Shown one piece after another: positions 44,284-55,374 of a stretch of DNA of 64,000 bases (positions are counted from its first letter, which is position 1; every line of letters begins with the position of its first letter). Below the pieces are notes generated by a model. It made no database searches. It had not been told where the DNA came from and saw only the letters and a list, made by a program, of their open reading frames with translations. Origin of the DNA: JANLYC01 sp963750495 (GTDB lineage: Bacteria > Actinomycetota > Actinomycetes > Propionibacteriales > Nocardioidaceae); NCBI GenBank assembly GCA_963750495.1, contig CAVVQV010000006.1, forward strand, positions 124,001 through 188,000, in the 5' to 3' direction. The position numbers were made by a program, and so were the translations under genes.

Positions 44284-45768
44284 TCAGTGGTGGGTGGGGA
44301 AGCCGAGGTCCACCTGGCTGGTCGCAGGGTCGGGCCAGCGACTGGTGACGACCTTCGTCCGGGTGTAGAAGTGCACGCCCTCGGGTCCGTACATGTGCGA
44401 GTCTCCGAAGAGGCTGGCCTTCCACCCTCCAAACGAGTACGACGCCACCGGCACCGGGATCGGGACGTTGACACCGACCATGCCCACGTTGATCTCCTGC
44501 GAGAACTGCCGCGCCGCGCCACCGTCACGCGTGAAGATCGCGGTGCCGTTGCCATAGGGGTTCGCGTTGACCATGTCGATCGCCGCGGCGGCGGAGTCGG
44601 TCCGCACGACCGACAACACGGGTCCGAAGATCTCGTCGCGGTACACGTCCATCGTCGGGGTCACGTGATCGACGAGACTGACACCAAGGAAGAAGCCGTC
44701 GCCGTCGAACTCCTGCTCCCGCCCGTCGACGACAACGGTTGCTCCTTCGCGGTCGGCGATGTCGACGTACGACGCGACCTTGTCGCGGTGCTGCCGGGTG
44801 ACCAGCGGACCCATCTCGGAATCCGGGTCGGTCCCTGGTCCGATGCGCAGCTTGGCGATGCGCGCGCTGACGGCATCGACGAGTCGGTCACCGGCGTCAC
44901 CGACCGCCACCACGACCGAGATCGCCATGCAGCGCTCGCCGGCCGAGCCGTACGCCGCCGACACCGCGGCGTCCGCAGCCATGTCGATGTCGGCGTCCGG
45001 CAGCACCACCATGTGGTTCTTGGCGCCACCGAGCGCCTGGACGCGCTTGCCCGCAGCCGTTCCGCGCTCGTAGACGTGTTGGGCGATCGGCGTCGACCCG
45101 ACGAAGCTCACGGCCTCGACGTCCGGGTGGTCCAGCAACGCGTTGACCGCCACCGCATCGCCGTGCACGACGTTGAAGACGCCGTCCGGCAGACCGGCGC
45201 GGCGCAGCAGGTCGGCGATGAGCAGCGAAGCCGAGGGGTCCTTCTCGCTCGGCTTGAGCACGAACGTGTTCCCACACGCGAGGGCGTTGGGGATCATCCA
45301 GAGCGGCACCATCACCGGGAAGTTGAATGGGGTGATGCCCGCGACGACGCCGAGCGGCTGCTTGACCTCGTGGACGTCGACGCCGGTCGACACCTGCATG
45401 GAGTGGCCGCCCTTGAGCAGCTGGGAGATCCCGCACGCGAACTCGACACATTCCTGTCCGCGGGCCACCTCACCGGCGGCGTCACTCAGCACCTTGCCGT
45501 GCTCGGCGGTGACGAGCGCGGCAAGTTCGTCGCGGTGCTCGTTGAGGAGTTCGCGGAAGGCGAAGAGGATCCGGGTACGCGTGGCCAGGCTGCTCATCCG
45601 CCACTCGACCGCCGCCGCCTTCGCCGCTGCGACCGCCTGGTCCACCTCAGCGACCGACGCCAGCGCCACCTCGGCGGTCTGCTCACCCGTCGCCGGGTTG
45701 TAGACCGGTGCGGTGCGATCGAAGGACCCCACCGTCGTGCCGGCGATGACATGCCCGATCTGCTTCAC
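44284..45768 (-). CDS. mmsA: CoA-acylating methylmalonate-semialdehyde dehydrogenase
   Basis: A 494-residue aldehyde dehydrogenase of the MmsA type, which turns methylmalonate semialdehyde into propionyl-CoA in valine and inositol breakdown. GITPFNFPVMVPLWMIPNAL, VLKPSEKDPSAS and SFVGSTPIAQHVY are diagnostic, and the nucleophilic Cys is in GSAGERCMAI. A normal MmsA lacks the usual ALDH general-base Glu, and I see none at that position. The GTG at 45768 follows AAGGAG by 6 nt; the frame extending further overlaps the amidase promoter. It stands alone. Confidence 0.94.
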   Translation of the reverse strand: MKQIGHVIAGTTVGSFDRTAPVYNPATGEQTAEVALASVAEVDQAVAAAKAAAVEWRMSSLATRTRILFAFRELLNEHRDELAALVTAEHGKVLSDAAGEVARGQECVEFACGISQLLKGGHSMQVSTGVDVHEVKQPLGVVAGITPFNFPVMVPLWMIPNALACGNTFVLKPSEKDPSASLLIADLLRRAGLPDGVFNVVHGDAVAVNALLDHPDVEAVSFVGSTPIAQHVYERGTAAGKRVQALGGAKNHMVVLPDADIDMAADAAVSAAYGSAGERCMAISVVVAVGDAGDRLVDAVSARIAKLRIGPGTDPDSEMGPLVTRQHRDKVASYVDIADREGATVVVDGREQEFDGDGFFLGVSLVDHVTPTMDVYRDEIFGPVLSVVRTDSAAAAIDMVNANPYGNGTAIFTRDGGAARQFSQEINVGMVGVNVPIPVPVASYSFGGWKASLFGDSHMYGPEGVHFYTRTKVVTSRWPDPATSQVDLGFPTHH

Positions 45769-45946
45769 CCGTGCTCCTTCGTCGATCGTGTACGCCGAGC
45801 GGCGCACATCGCCCCATCCTTCGGCGCCAGCCCGCACCACGCCTATGTACACAGTGTCCACCCCAGGCAGACTCGTAGCCAGAGTGGACAGCGGCACACC
45901 GGGCCAACCGGCTGATCGAGGCCACCCGGGCGGCTACCCTGGTCCG

Positions 45947-46783
45947 GTGATCAGGGTGCGGGCGGGCGTCGTAGGGACAGCTGTCGTCGCCCTCGCCCTC
46001 GCCGGTTCCGCGGCCGCCACACCCACCTCGAGCGATGTTGCGCCGCTGGAAGGAAGCATGGCCACGATGCTCACCCACGCTCTTGACAGCGATGTCGCAT
46101 CGGCAGCCCGCGCAAAGCCGTTGAGGGGAAAGGTGGTCGTCATCGACCCCGGACACCAGCTCGGCAACGCCAACCACCCACGCCAGATCAACAAGCTGGT
46201 CAACGCCGGCGGCTTCAGGAAGGCCTGCAACACGACGGGAACCGCCACGAACGGTGGGTTCCCGGAGTCGACGTTCGCCTGGCGCGTGAGCAAGGCGCTG
46301 CAGGCCCAGCTCGAAGCGCGCGGCGCGACGGTCTTCCTGACTCGGCACACCAACTCCCGAGCTGACTGGGGTCCGTGCATCAATGTCCGAGGTCGTACGG
46401 GCAACCGCGTGCATGCCGACGTCGCGGTCTCCGTGCACGGCGACGGGGCCAGCCGTGGTGTGCGGGGATTCTTCGTGATCCGACCGGGGCTGCGCAAGGG
46501 GTGGACCGACGACATCCGTGGCTCGTCCCGCGCGTTCGCCGTCCGGGTCAAGCACGGGCTCGTCTCGGCTGGTGCCCGCGTGTCCAACGGGTACGGCGGC
46601 GATGGCTACGACGTACGCACCGATCTCGGGACGCTCAACTGGAGCAACGTACCCATCGTGATGGTCGAGCTCGGAAACATGCGCAACGGGATCGACGCGG
46701 CCCACATGACCTCCCAGCGGTACCGCACGCACGTGTACGCGCATGGTCTGCGCAACGGTGTGGTCACGTACCTGCGCCGCTGA
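45947..46783 (+). CDS. N-acetylmuramoyl-L-alanine amidase (Amidase_3), secreted
   Basis: A 278-residue peptidoglycan amidase. The signal peptide (VRAGVVGTAVVALALAGSAAA) covers the first 25 residues. Zinc ligands are in VVVIDPGHQLG, GGFPESTFAW and VSVHGDG, and the catalytic Glu in IVMVELGNMRN. It acts outside the membrane on the muramic acid-peptide bond. It starts with GTG at 45947; the leftward frame is antisense to mmsA. It is divergent from mmsA across about 180 bp. Confidence 0.92.
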   Translation: MIRVRAGVVGTAVVALALAGSAAATPTSSDVAPLEGSMATMLTHALDSDVASAARAKPLRGKVVVIDPGHQLGNANHPRQINKLVNAGGFRKACNTTGTATNGGFPESTFAWRVSKALQAQLEARGATVFLTRHTNSRADWGPCINVRGRTGNRVHADVAVSVHGDGASRGVRGFFVIRPGLRKGWTDDIRGSSRAFAVRVKHGLVSAGARVSNGYGGDGYDVRTDLGTLNWSNVPIVMVELGNMRNGIDAAHMTSQRYRTHVYAHGLRNGVVTYLRR

Positions 46784-46835
46784 CCGCACGCTCATCGCAT
46801 CGCCAGCGCCTAGCTGCACGCTCTACCCTCGACCC

Positions 46836-47792
46836 ATGCCCGCCGTCGATCTCGAGTTCGCACCCTGGTCGCCTGAACATCTCGACGAGGCAGCACAGCT
46901 ACTGACCGCCAGGCACAAGCTGCACCGTCAGTCCAACCCCGACCTGCCCGAGCTCGCCCCCGGCAGCGCGCGCCAACTGCTCCGCGAGAGCGCGGCCGGC
47001 ACCCACGGTTTCGCCGCGATCCGGTCCGGTGAGGTCGTCGGCTATCTGCGCTACACGCCCATCACCGAAGGCCATCGCGCCGGCTTCGCGTGGTCCGACT
47101 TGAACGACCATGCGGCGACCGACGCCGAGACCACCCGCAGCCTGTACGCCCATGCCGCGAAGCACTGGGTCGATGCCGGGCTCCGGCAGCATGTGGTTCA
47201 CGCTCCCGCGGTGCACGACCTGCTCTGGCCCTGGTTCGTCACGAGCTTCGGGATCCAACACACCTGGGCACTGCGCGACACCGCGCCGCTGCACCGCCCT
47301 CCCGGCTCCGACGGCGTGGTCGTACGCCGCATCGGCCCGGACGAGGCCGAGACCGCCGGCCGCGCCGACCTGGTGCTCACCGAACACCTCCAGGGATCCC
47401 CCGCCTTCAGCCCCATGCCGACCCCGTCAGCGAAGGAAGCGCTCCACGAGCAGCGCGAGTTCCTCGAGGAACCTTCCGTGTGCGCCATGGTCGCCGAGCT
47501 CGACGGGACTCACCTCGGTTACGGCGAGATCACCGACGACCGTAAACGGGACCTGCGCTCACCTGTCGGCTCAGCGATCTTCGGCATCGTGGTGGTGTCC
47601 GAGCGGGCACGGGGGCGGGGTGTCGGACGCACGCTCACCTCGGCGCTGCTCGACTGGGCTCGAGAGCAAGGTTTCGACCACGCCATCTGCGACTGGGCCG
47701 CGACCAACCTCGAGTCGTCGCGAGCCTTCACGTCCTTCGGGTGGGCTCCGACGTTCTACCGGCTCTACCGAGTGCTTCCGCAGCCTGTCTGA
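46836..47792 (+). CDS. GNAT family N-acetyltransferase (tandem domains)
   Basis: A 318-residue protein with two acetyltransferase-like halves. The second is clear: IFGIVVVSERARGRGVGRTLTSALLDWAREQG carries the acetyl-CoA motif R-x-x-G-x-G/A, and NLESSRAFTSFGW follows. The first half (residues 1-150) is degenerate and lacks that motif. This layout resembles antibiotic-modifying or mycothiol synthase-like tandem GNATs, but I cannot assign a substrate. It ends 6 bp before the stop of the converging dikinase gene. Confidence 0.88.
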   Translation: MPAVDLEFAPWSPEHLDEAAQLLTARHKLHRQSNPDLPELAPGSARQLLRESAAGTHGFAAIRSGEVVGYLRYTPITEGHRAGFAWSDLNDHAATDAETTRSLYAHAAKHWVDAGLRQHVVHAPAVHDLLWPWFVTSFGIQHTWALRDTAPLHRPPGSDGVVVRRIGPDEAETAGRADLVLTEHLQGSPAFSPMPTPSAKEALHEQREFLEEPSVCAMVAELDGTHLGYGEITDDRKRDLRSPVGSAIFGIVVVSERARGRGVGRTLTSALLDWAREQGFDHAICDWAATNLESSRAFTSFGWAPTFYRLYRVLPQPV

Positions 47793-47798
47793 CCGTCG

Positions 47799-50516
<2,718 letters not shown>

Positions 50517-50687
50517 CACGGTCCTTTGGCGCTCACGCTCAAGTCCCCACGGGGCTGTGGCCCCATCTTGCACCGATCGGGAGCGCACGGAAACCGACGA
50601 AGGTCCTCTGCTTGCTCGAAGGGCCGTCGGCGGTGCCGTAGGCTCCCTGCCAAGCGGACCAGCCAACCCTCGAGGAGACTCCCGCCG

Positions 50688-51131
50688 ATGGCGCGCAAGA
50701 CCTGGGTGACAATCCTCGGCTGGCTGCTGGTCCTGGCCGGTGCTGCCGCCCTGGTCCTCCCGGGTCCAGGTCTCCTGCTGTTGCTGGCGGGGCTCGTGGT
50801 GCTCTCACAGGAGTACGAGTGGGCCGAACGCCACGTCGAACCGGTCAAGGACAAGGCGATCGAGGCGGCCAAGCAGGGCGTGGCGACCTACCCGCGGATC
50901 ATCCTCAGCATGCTCAGCGCCACGGCCGTGCTCGCGACCGGTGTCTTCTGGTGGGCGGACCCGGAGATCCCGGAATTCTGGTTCATCGGTCCGCAGCTGC
51001 CGCTGGGCGGGTGGACGTCCGGGAGCGGGATCATCTTGTCGGGCCTGGTGGCCTGGGGCCTGCTGATCTACTCGATCAAGACCTACCGCGCCGAGGCCGT
51101 CCGCGAGCGTAAGGCCAGCGCCTCCACCTGA
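50688..51131 (+). CDS. PGPGW/TIGR02611-type transmembrane protein
   Basis: A 147-residue protein. ILGWLLVLAGAAALVLPGPGLLLLLAGLVVLSQEYEWAERH is the PGPG-type hairpin membrane unit at the N-terminus, followed by an amphipathic charged stretch and two further membrane segments (LSMLSATAVLATGVFWW, GIILSGLVAWGLLIYSI). The family is widespread in actinomycetes with no known function. It is divergent from ppdK across 170 bp and is followed by copy 2 of the palindromic element. Confidence 0.85.
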   Translation: MARKTWVTILGWLLVLAGAAALVLPGPGLLLLLAGLVVLSQEYEWAERHVEPVKDKAIEAAKQGVATYPRIILSMLSATAVLATGVFWWADPEIPEFWFIGPQLPLGGWTSGSGIILSGLVAWGLLIYSIKTYRAEAVRERKASAST

Positions 51132-51156
51132 CTTTCCCCTCCCCACACTTTGCCCA

Positions 51157-51240
51157 CCTGGCCCTCCGCGTTTGCCTAGTTCACAAGCCAGCTGGCCTGT
51201 GCACTAGGCACATGCGGCTTGGGAACCCCACAGCTGCCTA
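51157..51240 (-). repeat. 84-bp palindromic dispersed element, copy 2
   Basis: Reverse-orientation copy of the element at 19865-19948. The TTTGCCTAGTTCACAAGC arm (51171-51188) is identical; the other arm has two changes that break base pairs in the hairpin, and the terminal 33 of 34 positions around the good arm match. It lies in the 175-bp gap between the PGPGW protein gene and lpdA, 25 bp after a stop codon. Both copies are intergenic and at 3' ends of genes. Confidence 0.8.
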
Positions 51241-51306
51241 GCCATCGAACCGAACTGGCCAGGAGGGCGCCAAGCCACGCCACTGCCGAGCCCATAGTCT
51301 TGGGCC

Positions 51307-52710
51307 ATGAGCTCTCACTTCGACGTTGTCGTGCTCGGCGCCGGTCCGGGCGGGTATGTCGCCGCCATCCGCGCCGCCCAGCTGGGCAAGAAGACCGCCA
51401 TCATCGAGGAGAAGTACTGGGGCGGCGTCTGCCTCAACGTCGGGTGTATCCCGAGCAAGGCCCTGCTGCGCAACGCAGAGCTTGCGCACATCTTCCATGC
51501 CGACGCCAAGACCTTCGGCATCTCGGGTGAGGTGACCTTCGACTACGGCGCCGCCTACCAGCGCAGCCGCAAGGTGGCCGACGGCCGCGTCAAGGGCGTC
51601 CACTACCTGATGAAGAAGAACGACATCACCGAGTTCGAGGGCCATGCGACCTTCCGCGACGCGACGACCCTCCAGGTCCAGCTGGGCCAAGGTGGCGAGG
51701 AGACCCTCACCTTCGACCACTGCATCCTCGCGACCGGAGCAACGACCCGGCTGCTGCCCGGGACCAGCCTCAGCGAACGGGTGGTCACCTACGAAGAACA
51801 GATCATGACCGAGGAGCTGCCGGGCTCGATCATCATCGCGGGCGCCGGCGCGATCGGCGTCGAGTTCGCGTACGTCCTGGCGAACTACGGCGTCGAGGTG
51901 ACGATCGTGGAGTACCTCGACCGGATCGTCCCGCTCGAGGACGAGGAGGTCTCCGCCGAGCTCGCCAAGCGCTACAAGAAGCTTGGCGTCCAGGTGCTCA
52001 CGTCCACGCGGGTTGACGCCATCGACGACTCCGGCGACCCAGGCAAGAAGGTCACGGTCACCGTGACACGCGGCGATGAGCAACGGACGCTCGAAGCCGA
52101 CAAGGTCATGCAGGCGATCGGCTTCGCCCCGCGAGTCGAGGGCTACGGCCTGGAGAACACCGGTGTCCGGCTCAGCGACCGCCAGGCCGTCGAGATCGAC
52201 GAGTACATGCGAACCAACGTGCCAAGCATCCTCGCGATCGGTGACGTGACGGCCAAGCTGATGTTGGCTCACAACGCCGAGGCGATGGGCATCGTGGCCG
52301 CCGAGACCATTGCCGGTGCCGAGACGATGGCGATCGACTACGCCATGGTGCCGCGGGCGACGTACTGCCAGCCGCAGATCGCCAGCTTCGGCTACACCGA
52401 GGCCCAGGCGGCCGAACGCGGCCACGAGGTCAAGGTGTCGAAGTTCCCGTTCACGGCCAACGGCAAGGCCCATGGCCTCGGCGACTCCGGCGGCTTCGTC
52501 AAGATCATCGCCGACGCCGAGCACGGAGAGTTCCTCGGCGCCCACCTCATCGGCCCCGACGTCACGGAACTGCTTCCCGAGCTCACGCTCGCCCAGCAGT
52601 GGGATCTGACCGCAGCCGAGGTCTCACGCAACATCCACGCACACCCGACACTCAGCGAGGCGCTCAAGGAAGCTGTGCACGGCATCGCCGGCCACATGAT
52701 CAACTTCTGA
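51307..52710 (+). CDS. lpdA: dihydrolipoyl dehydrogenase
   Basis: A 467-residue flavoprotein disulfide reductase, the E3 part of 2-oxoacid dehydrogenases. FAD-binding GAGPGGYVAA starts at residue 11, the redox disulfide is Cys42/Cys47 in WGGVCLNVGCIPSK, NAD-binding IIIAGAGAIGVEFAY is near 180, and the C-terminal base pair is in HAHPTLSEAL. All residues look intact. No E1 or E2 gene is adjacent. It is a single-gene transcript with a hairpin 31 bp after the stop. Confidence 0.97.
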   Translation: MSSHFDVVVLGAGPGGYVAAIRAAQLGKKTAIIEEKYWGGVCLNVGCIPSKALLRNAELAHIFHADAKTFGISGEVTFDYGAAYQRSRKVADGRVKGVHYLMKKNDITEFEGHATFRDATTLQVQLGQGGEETLTFDHCILATGATTRLLPGTSLSERVVTYEEQIMTEELPGSIIIAGAGAIGVEFAYVLANYGVEVTIVEYLDRIVPLEDEEVSAELAKRYKKLGVQVLTSTRVDAIDDSGDPGKKVTVTVTRGDEQRTLEADKVMQAIGFAPRVEGYGLENTGVRLSDRQAVEIDEYMRTNVPSILAIGDVTAKLMLAHNAEAMGIVAAETIAGAETMAIDYAMVPRATYCQPQIASFGYTEAQAAERGHEVKVSKFPFTANGKAHGLGDSGGFVKIIADAEHGEFLGAHLIGPDVTELLPELTLAQQWDLTAAEVSRNIHAHPTLSEALKEAVHGIAGHMINF

Positions 52711-52740
52711 CCGCCGCATCCGCCTGGGTCCGAGCACGGT

Positions 52741-52771
52741 ACGGGCGCCCCGCGAGATGCGAGGCGCCCGT
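52741..52771 (+). terminator. hairpin terminator after lpdA
   Basis: ACGGGCGCC (52741-52749) pairs exactly with GGCGCCCGT (52763-52771) across a 13-nt loop, 31 bp after the lpdA stop. There is no T run. Its position and strength suggest transcription termination for lpdA. Confidence 0.65.
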
Positions 52772-52955
52772 CCGGTACGACGGCGGTGTCCGGCCTTCAA
52801 CGGGTTGGGAAACCCGGCTCATGAGCTGCCACGGCGGGCGTCCCCGCGGGCAGTGAAGGCACGGCGTCGTACTGCTCGTGGAACTGCCGTAACCGGTCGA
52901 GTTCCACGATCTCCCGCGCGGCGGTCTGCCGAACGGGAAGCAAGGGCTGTGGCGC

Positions 52956-53306
52956 CTAGGCGCGTGTCGATCCGCTCGGCACGGATCCCGCTTGTGCCTG
53001 CTGGGATTCTGGGATGACGGGGGTGCTTTCGTCGGGCGTCGCCGCCTTGAGAACGAGGCCGGCCAGCGGAGCCGCCACGAAGCTGACCAGCAGCCAGCCG
53101 AGGGCGATGCCGAGGCCGGTCGGGAGCGTCCGGGCGGCCGCAAAGCCGCCGTACACCAGCCCAGCCAGTGCCAAGGCGAAGAACACGACGCGAAGAGCCT
53201 GCAAGACGACCGACGTCGCGGCAGGGCGACCGGGCGATTCCGCCCACGCGGCCTGCATCGAACGCTGGCCTGTGTGCGCCATCCCGGTCTCGTCGATCGT
53301 CAGCAT
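52956..53306 (-). CDS. hypothetical membrane protein (two membrane segments)
   Basis: 116 residues, not recognised. After a 30-residue polar N-terminus come two hydrophobic segments (VVLQALRVVFFALALAGLVYGGF and GLGIALGWLLVSFVAAPLAGLVL) separated by ARTLPT, then a Ser/Pro/Gln-rich tail. The ATG at 53306 has GAGGAG 6 nt upstream, which supports translation. It has no conserved neighbour; the gap to lpdA (245 bp) holds its probable terminator region and the lpdA hairpin. Confidence 0.65.
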   Translation of the reverse strand: MLTIDETGMAHTGQRSMQAAWAESPGRPAATSVVLQALRVVFFALALAGLVYGGFAAARTLPTGLGIALGWLLVSFVAAPLAGLVLKAATPDESTPVIPESQQAQAGSVPSGSTRA

Positions 53307-53539
53307 CGGTGCTCCTCAGGGCTGTGAACTCGCTACACCACGCAGCGAGCGCCCCACGAGGAGCCATGCCCGGACTGACGACAGTACGGAGCGTACGCAG
53401 GCAGTCACTAGTGTTCGCACCCGAAATGGCCCGGACGACGGGCCGGACCGAGCGATTCGGCGGCACCGGGGTCATCCGTTCGGCTGAGGCCGGCAGCGGC
53501 ATCGACCTGGGGACAGCGCGAAGCGAGGGCAGCCGGAGA

Positions 53540-53695
53540 CTAGACCCCCAGCCAGGCGATCAGCCCGAGCTCACCGAAGAAGAGGTACGTCAGGGCCATC
53601 GCCCGGTTGACCACCAGCGCACCGCCGGTCGTCTCGTCAGGGACCAGGCGCCAGATGTACCCGGCACCGAAAAGCAACACCATCGCAATGAGCAT
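53540..53695 (-). CDS. small membrane protein of 51 residues
   Basis: A short frame starting MLIAMVLLFGAGYIWRLVP with two hydrophobic segments, the second ALTYLFFGELGLIAWLGV. It is preceded by AGGAGG 5 nt before the ATG at 53695, the strongest ribosome binding site in the window, so it is very likely translated. The longer in-frame start at 53752 has none. I do not recognise a family. It sits in a 570-bp region between a hypothetical protein and the DinB genes. Function unknown. Confidence 0.6.
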   Translation of the reverse strand: MLIAMVLLFGAGYIWRLVPDETTGGALVVNRAMALTYLFFGELGLIAWLGV

Positions 53696-53873
53696 TGCGT
53701 CCTCCTGACTCGCCGGTAAGTTGAGTCTGAGCCCGGCAAAGTCCCTGCACAATGGCGGTTTTCGGCACTATTGGTGGCTGACAGTCACACCCGTCGCGTG
53801 TCTTAACGGCGTGTTTCGACCCGGTGACTCACCGATGTATCCGACGCCGGTCACGACCGCGTAGCGTGACGGC

Positions 53874-54395
53874 GTGACCAACGCATGGCATGACATCGGC
53901 GGCCGGATGGTCGAGCTGTGCGACGAGTGCGGCTTCGACGCCCGGGAACTGACCGGCAACCGGGACGTAGCAGCGCGGCTCGGTGCGCCGTACGCCGACC
54001 TCGGACGGTTGTTGGACCATTCGGACGCCGACCGGAGCCCAGCCGCCGAGACCTGGTCGGCGCGTGAGTACGTCGACCATTGCGCCGAGGTCGCCGGGGT
54101 GATCCTGGGTTGGGTTGCGAACCTCACCGATGCCGGAACGGATCAGGAGTTGGCGACTTGGCGACCCTCCCGTCGTGCAGTCGCAGTTCTGGTGCCGCCA
54201 CTCAGCGAAGCCCAGAGTGGCGCGGTCCTGCACGGTCAGTACGAGCAGCCGGTCACCGTCGAGTGGCCGCTTCGTCACCTGTTGCACGACACCGAGCACC
54301 ATGTGCTGGGTCTCCGCCGTGGCTACGCCTCGCTCGGCATGGCCGACCACCCTGAGATCTCGTTCCGCGGTCGAGCTCCCGCTTCAACCGGCTGA
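53874..54395 (+). CDS. DinB-like protein
   Basis: A 173-residue four-helix protein of the DinB type. WSAREYVDHCAEVAGVILGW and RHLLHDTEHHVLGLRRGYA hold the likely metal-binding His residues. These proteins often use bacillithiol or mycothiol, and mycothiol would apply in an actinomycete. The GTG at 53874 is the start. Its 3' end overlaps the oppositely oriented DinB gene by 12 bp, which is unusual for two members of the same superfamily. Confidence 0.8.
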   Translation: MTNAWHDIGGRMVELCDECGFDARELTGNRDVAARLGAPYADLGRLLDHSDADRSPAAETWSAREYVDHCAEVAGVILGWVANLTDAGTDQELATWRPSRRAVAVLVPPLSEAQSGAVLHGQYEQPVTVEWPLRHLLHDTEHHVLGLRRGYASLGMADHPEISFRGRAPASTG

Positions 54396-54962
54396 CCTGG
54401 CGGCGACCTCTATCTCCTCGCGCCGCTCCGTCCAGAAGGCTGGGTCGTGCTCCTTCAGGGCCATGCTTTCCGCGTCGGTTCCCACTGCTCCGTCGAGCTC
54501 TTCGCGCAGGATGTCGGCGTGGCCGGCGTGCCGACTGGTCTCGGCCAGCAGGTGGACGAGGATGTTGAACAGTGGCACCTCGGCGTCCTGCCACCAGGCC
54601 ACGCGGCCCGTGGCATCGAGCGCGAGGGTGTCCACCGTCGCGTCGCTGTGGTCCCACACGCGTCGGTAGCGGTCGACGACGTCGCTGCGGGACTCGTGCT
54701 CGGTCGCCCACATGTCGGCAAGTCGCTCGGCCTCGATGTCCCACCGAGGCAGGGGTTCGGGAAAGGGACGGTCGAAGACCTCGCCGAGGTACCTGGCCTC
54801 CCATGTCGCCAGGTGCTTGACCAGGCCCAGCAGGTTGGTCCCGGTGACGGTCAGCGGGCGTCGGACGTCGTACTCGGAGAGCCCGTCGAGCTTGGCGAGC
54901 ACCGCCTCGCGCTCGTGCTTCAGGTAGTCGTACAGGTTGGCCTTCGCGGCGTCGTCGTTCAT
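54384..54962 (-). CDS. DinB/DUF664 family protein
   Basis: A 192-residue DinB-type protein. The helical bundle begins NLYDYLKHEREAVLAKLDGLSEYDVRRP; the three metal ligands are in LVKHLATWEARYLG and LLAETSRHAGHADILREEL. This is the mycothiol-dependent isomerase-like group, possibly a thiol transferase or DNA-damage-associated protein. The ATG at 54962 fits the family better than the longer start at 54989. It overlaps the converging DinB gene by 12 bp. Confidence 0.88.
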   Translation of the reverse strand: MNDDAAKANLYDYLKHEREAVLAKLDGLSEYDVRRPLTVTGTNLLGLVKHLATWEARYLGEVFDRPFPEPLPRWDIEAERLADMWATEHESRSDVVDRYRRVWDHSDATVDTLALDATGRVAWWQDAEVPLFNILVHLLAETSRHAGHADILREELDGAVGTDAESMALKEHDPAFWTERREEIEVAARSAG

Positions 54963-55101
54963 GGGACAACACCTTGCCACTCGTGCCACCAGGTGGCAGA
55001 TCGCGAGTCAGGCGCTTGTCGGCAGCCCTGGTCCCGCGGGCCGAGCTGGTGACCTGCTGCTCATGGATGAGGCCGGGATGATCGACCAGGGGGATCCCAG
55101 G

Positions 55102-55177
55102 TGGAGCCGCCTGTCGGAATCGAACCGACGACCTTCTCATTACGAGTGAGACGCTCTACCGACTGAGCTAAGGCGGC
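55102..55177 (-). tRNA. tRNA-Thr (anticodon CGT)
   Basis: The minus strand folds as a complete 76-nt tRNA including an encoded CCA: acceptor stem GCCGCCT with AGGCGGC, D-arm GCTC-AGTCGGTA-GAGC, anticodon stem TCTCA/TGAGA with loop CTCGTAA, and T-loop GGTTCGATTCC. Anticodon CGT reads the threonine codon ACG. No integrase or direct repeat suggestive of an attachment site is seen beside it. Confidence 0.97.
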
Positions 55178-55374
55178 GCAGCCCCACACTCGCGGGGCCG
55201 ACGTGAGAGGTTACCAAGCCGCGCGGAGACGCCCCAAATCCGATCGTGACCGACCACCCGGCCGCCACCCGGCCGGCATGCGGCCGCGACCTCGTCGGCG
55301 GAATCACGAGATCCTCGGTAACGTCATTTCGCGGGCCACCCCCCCATCCTGGACGCAACCTCCCGGAGGACACC

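Noticed and set aside
55102..55374. tRNA-Thr as an integration site of a mobile element
   Set aside because: No integrase, no repeated 3' tRNA fragment and only housekeeping-type genes nearby.
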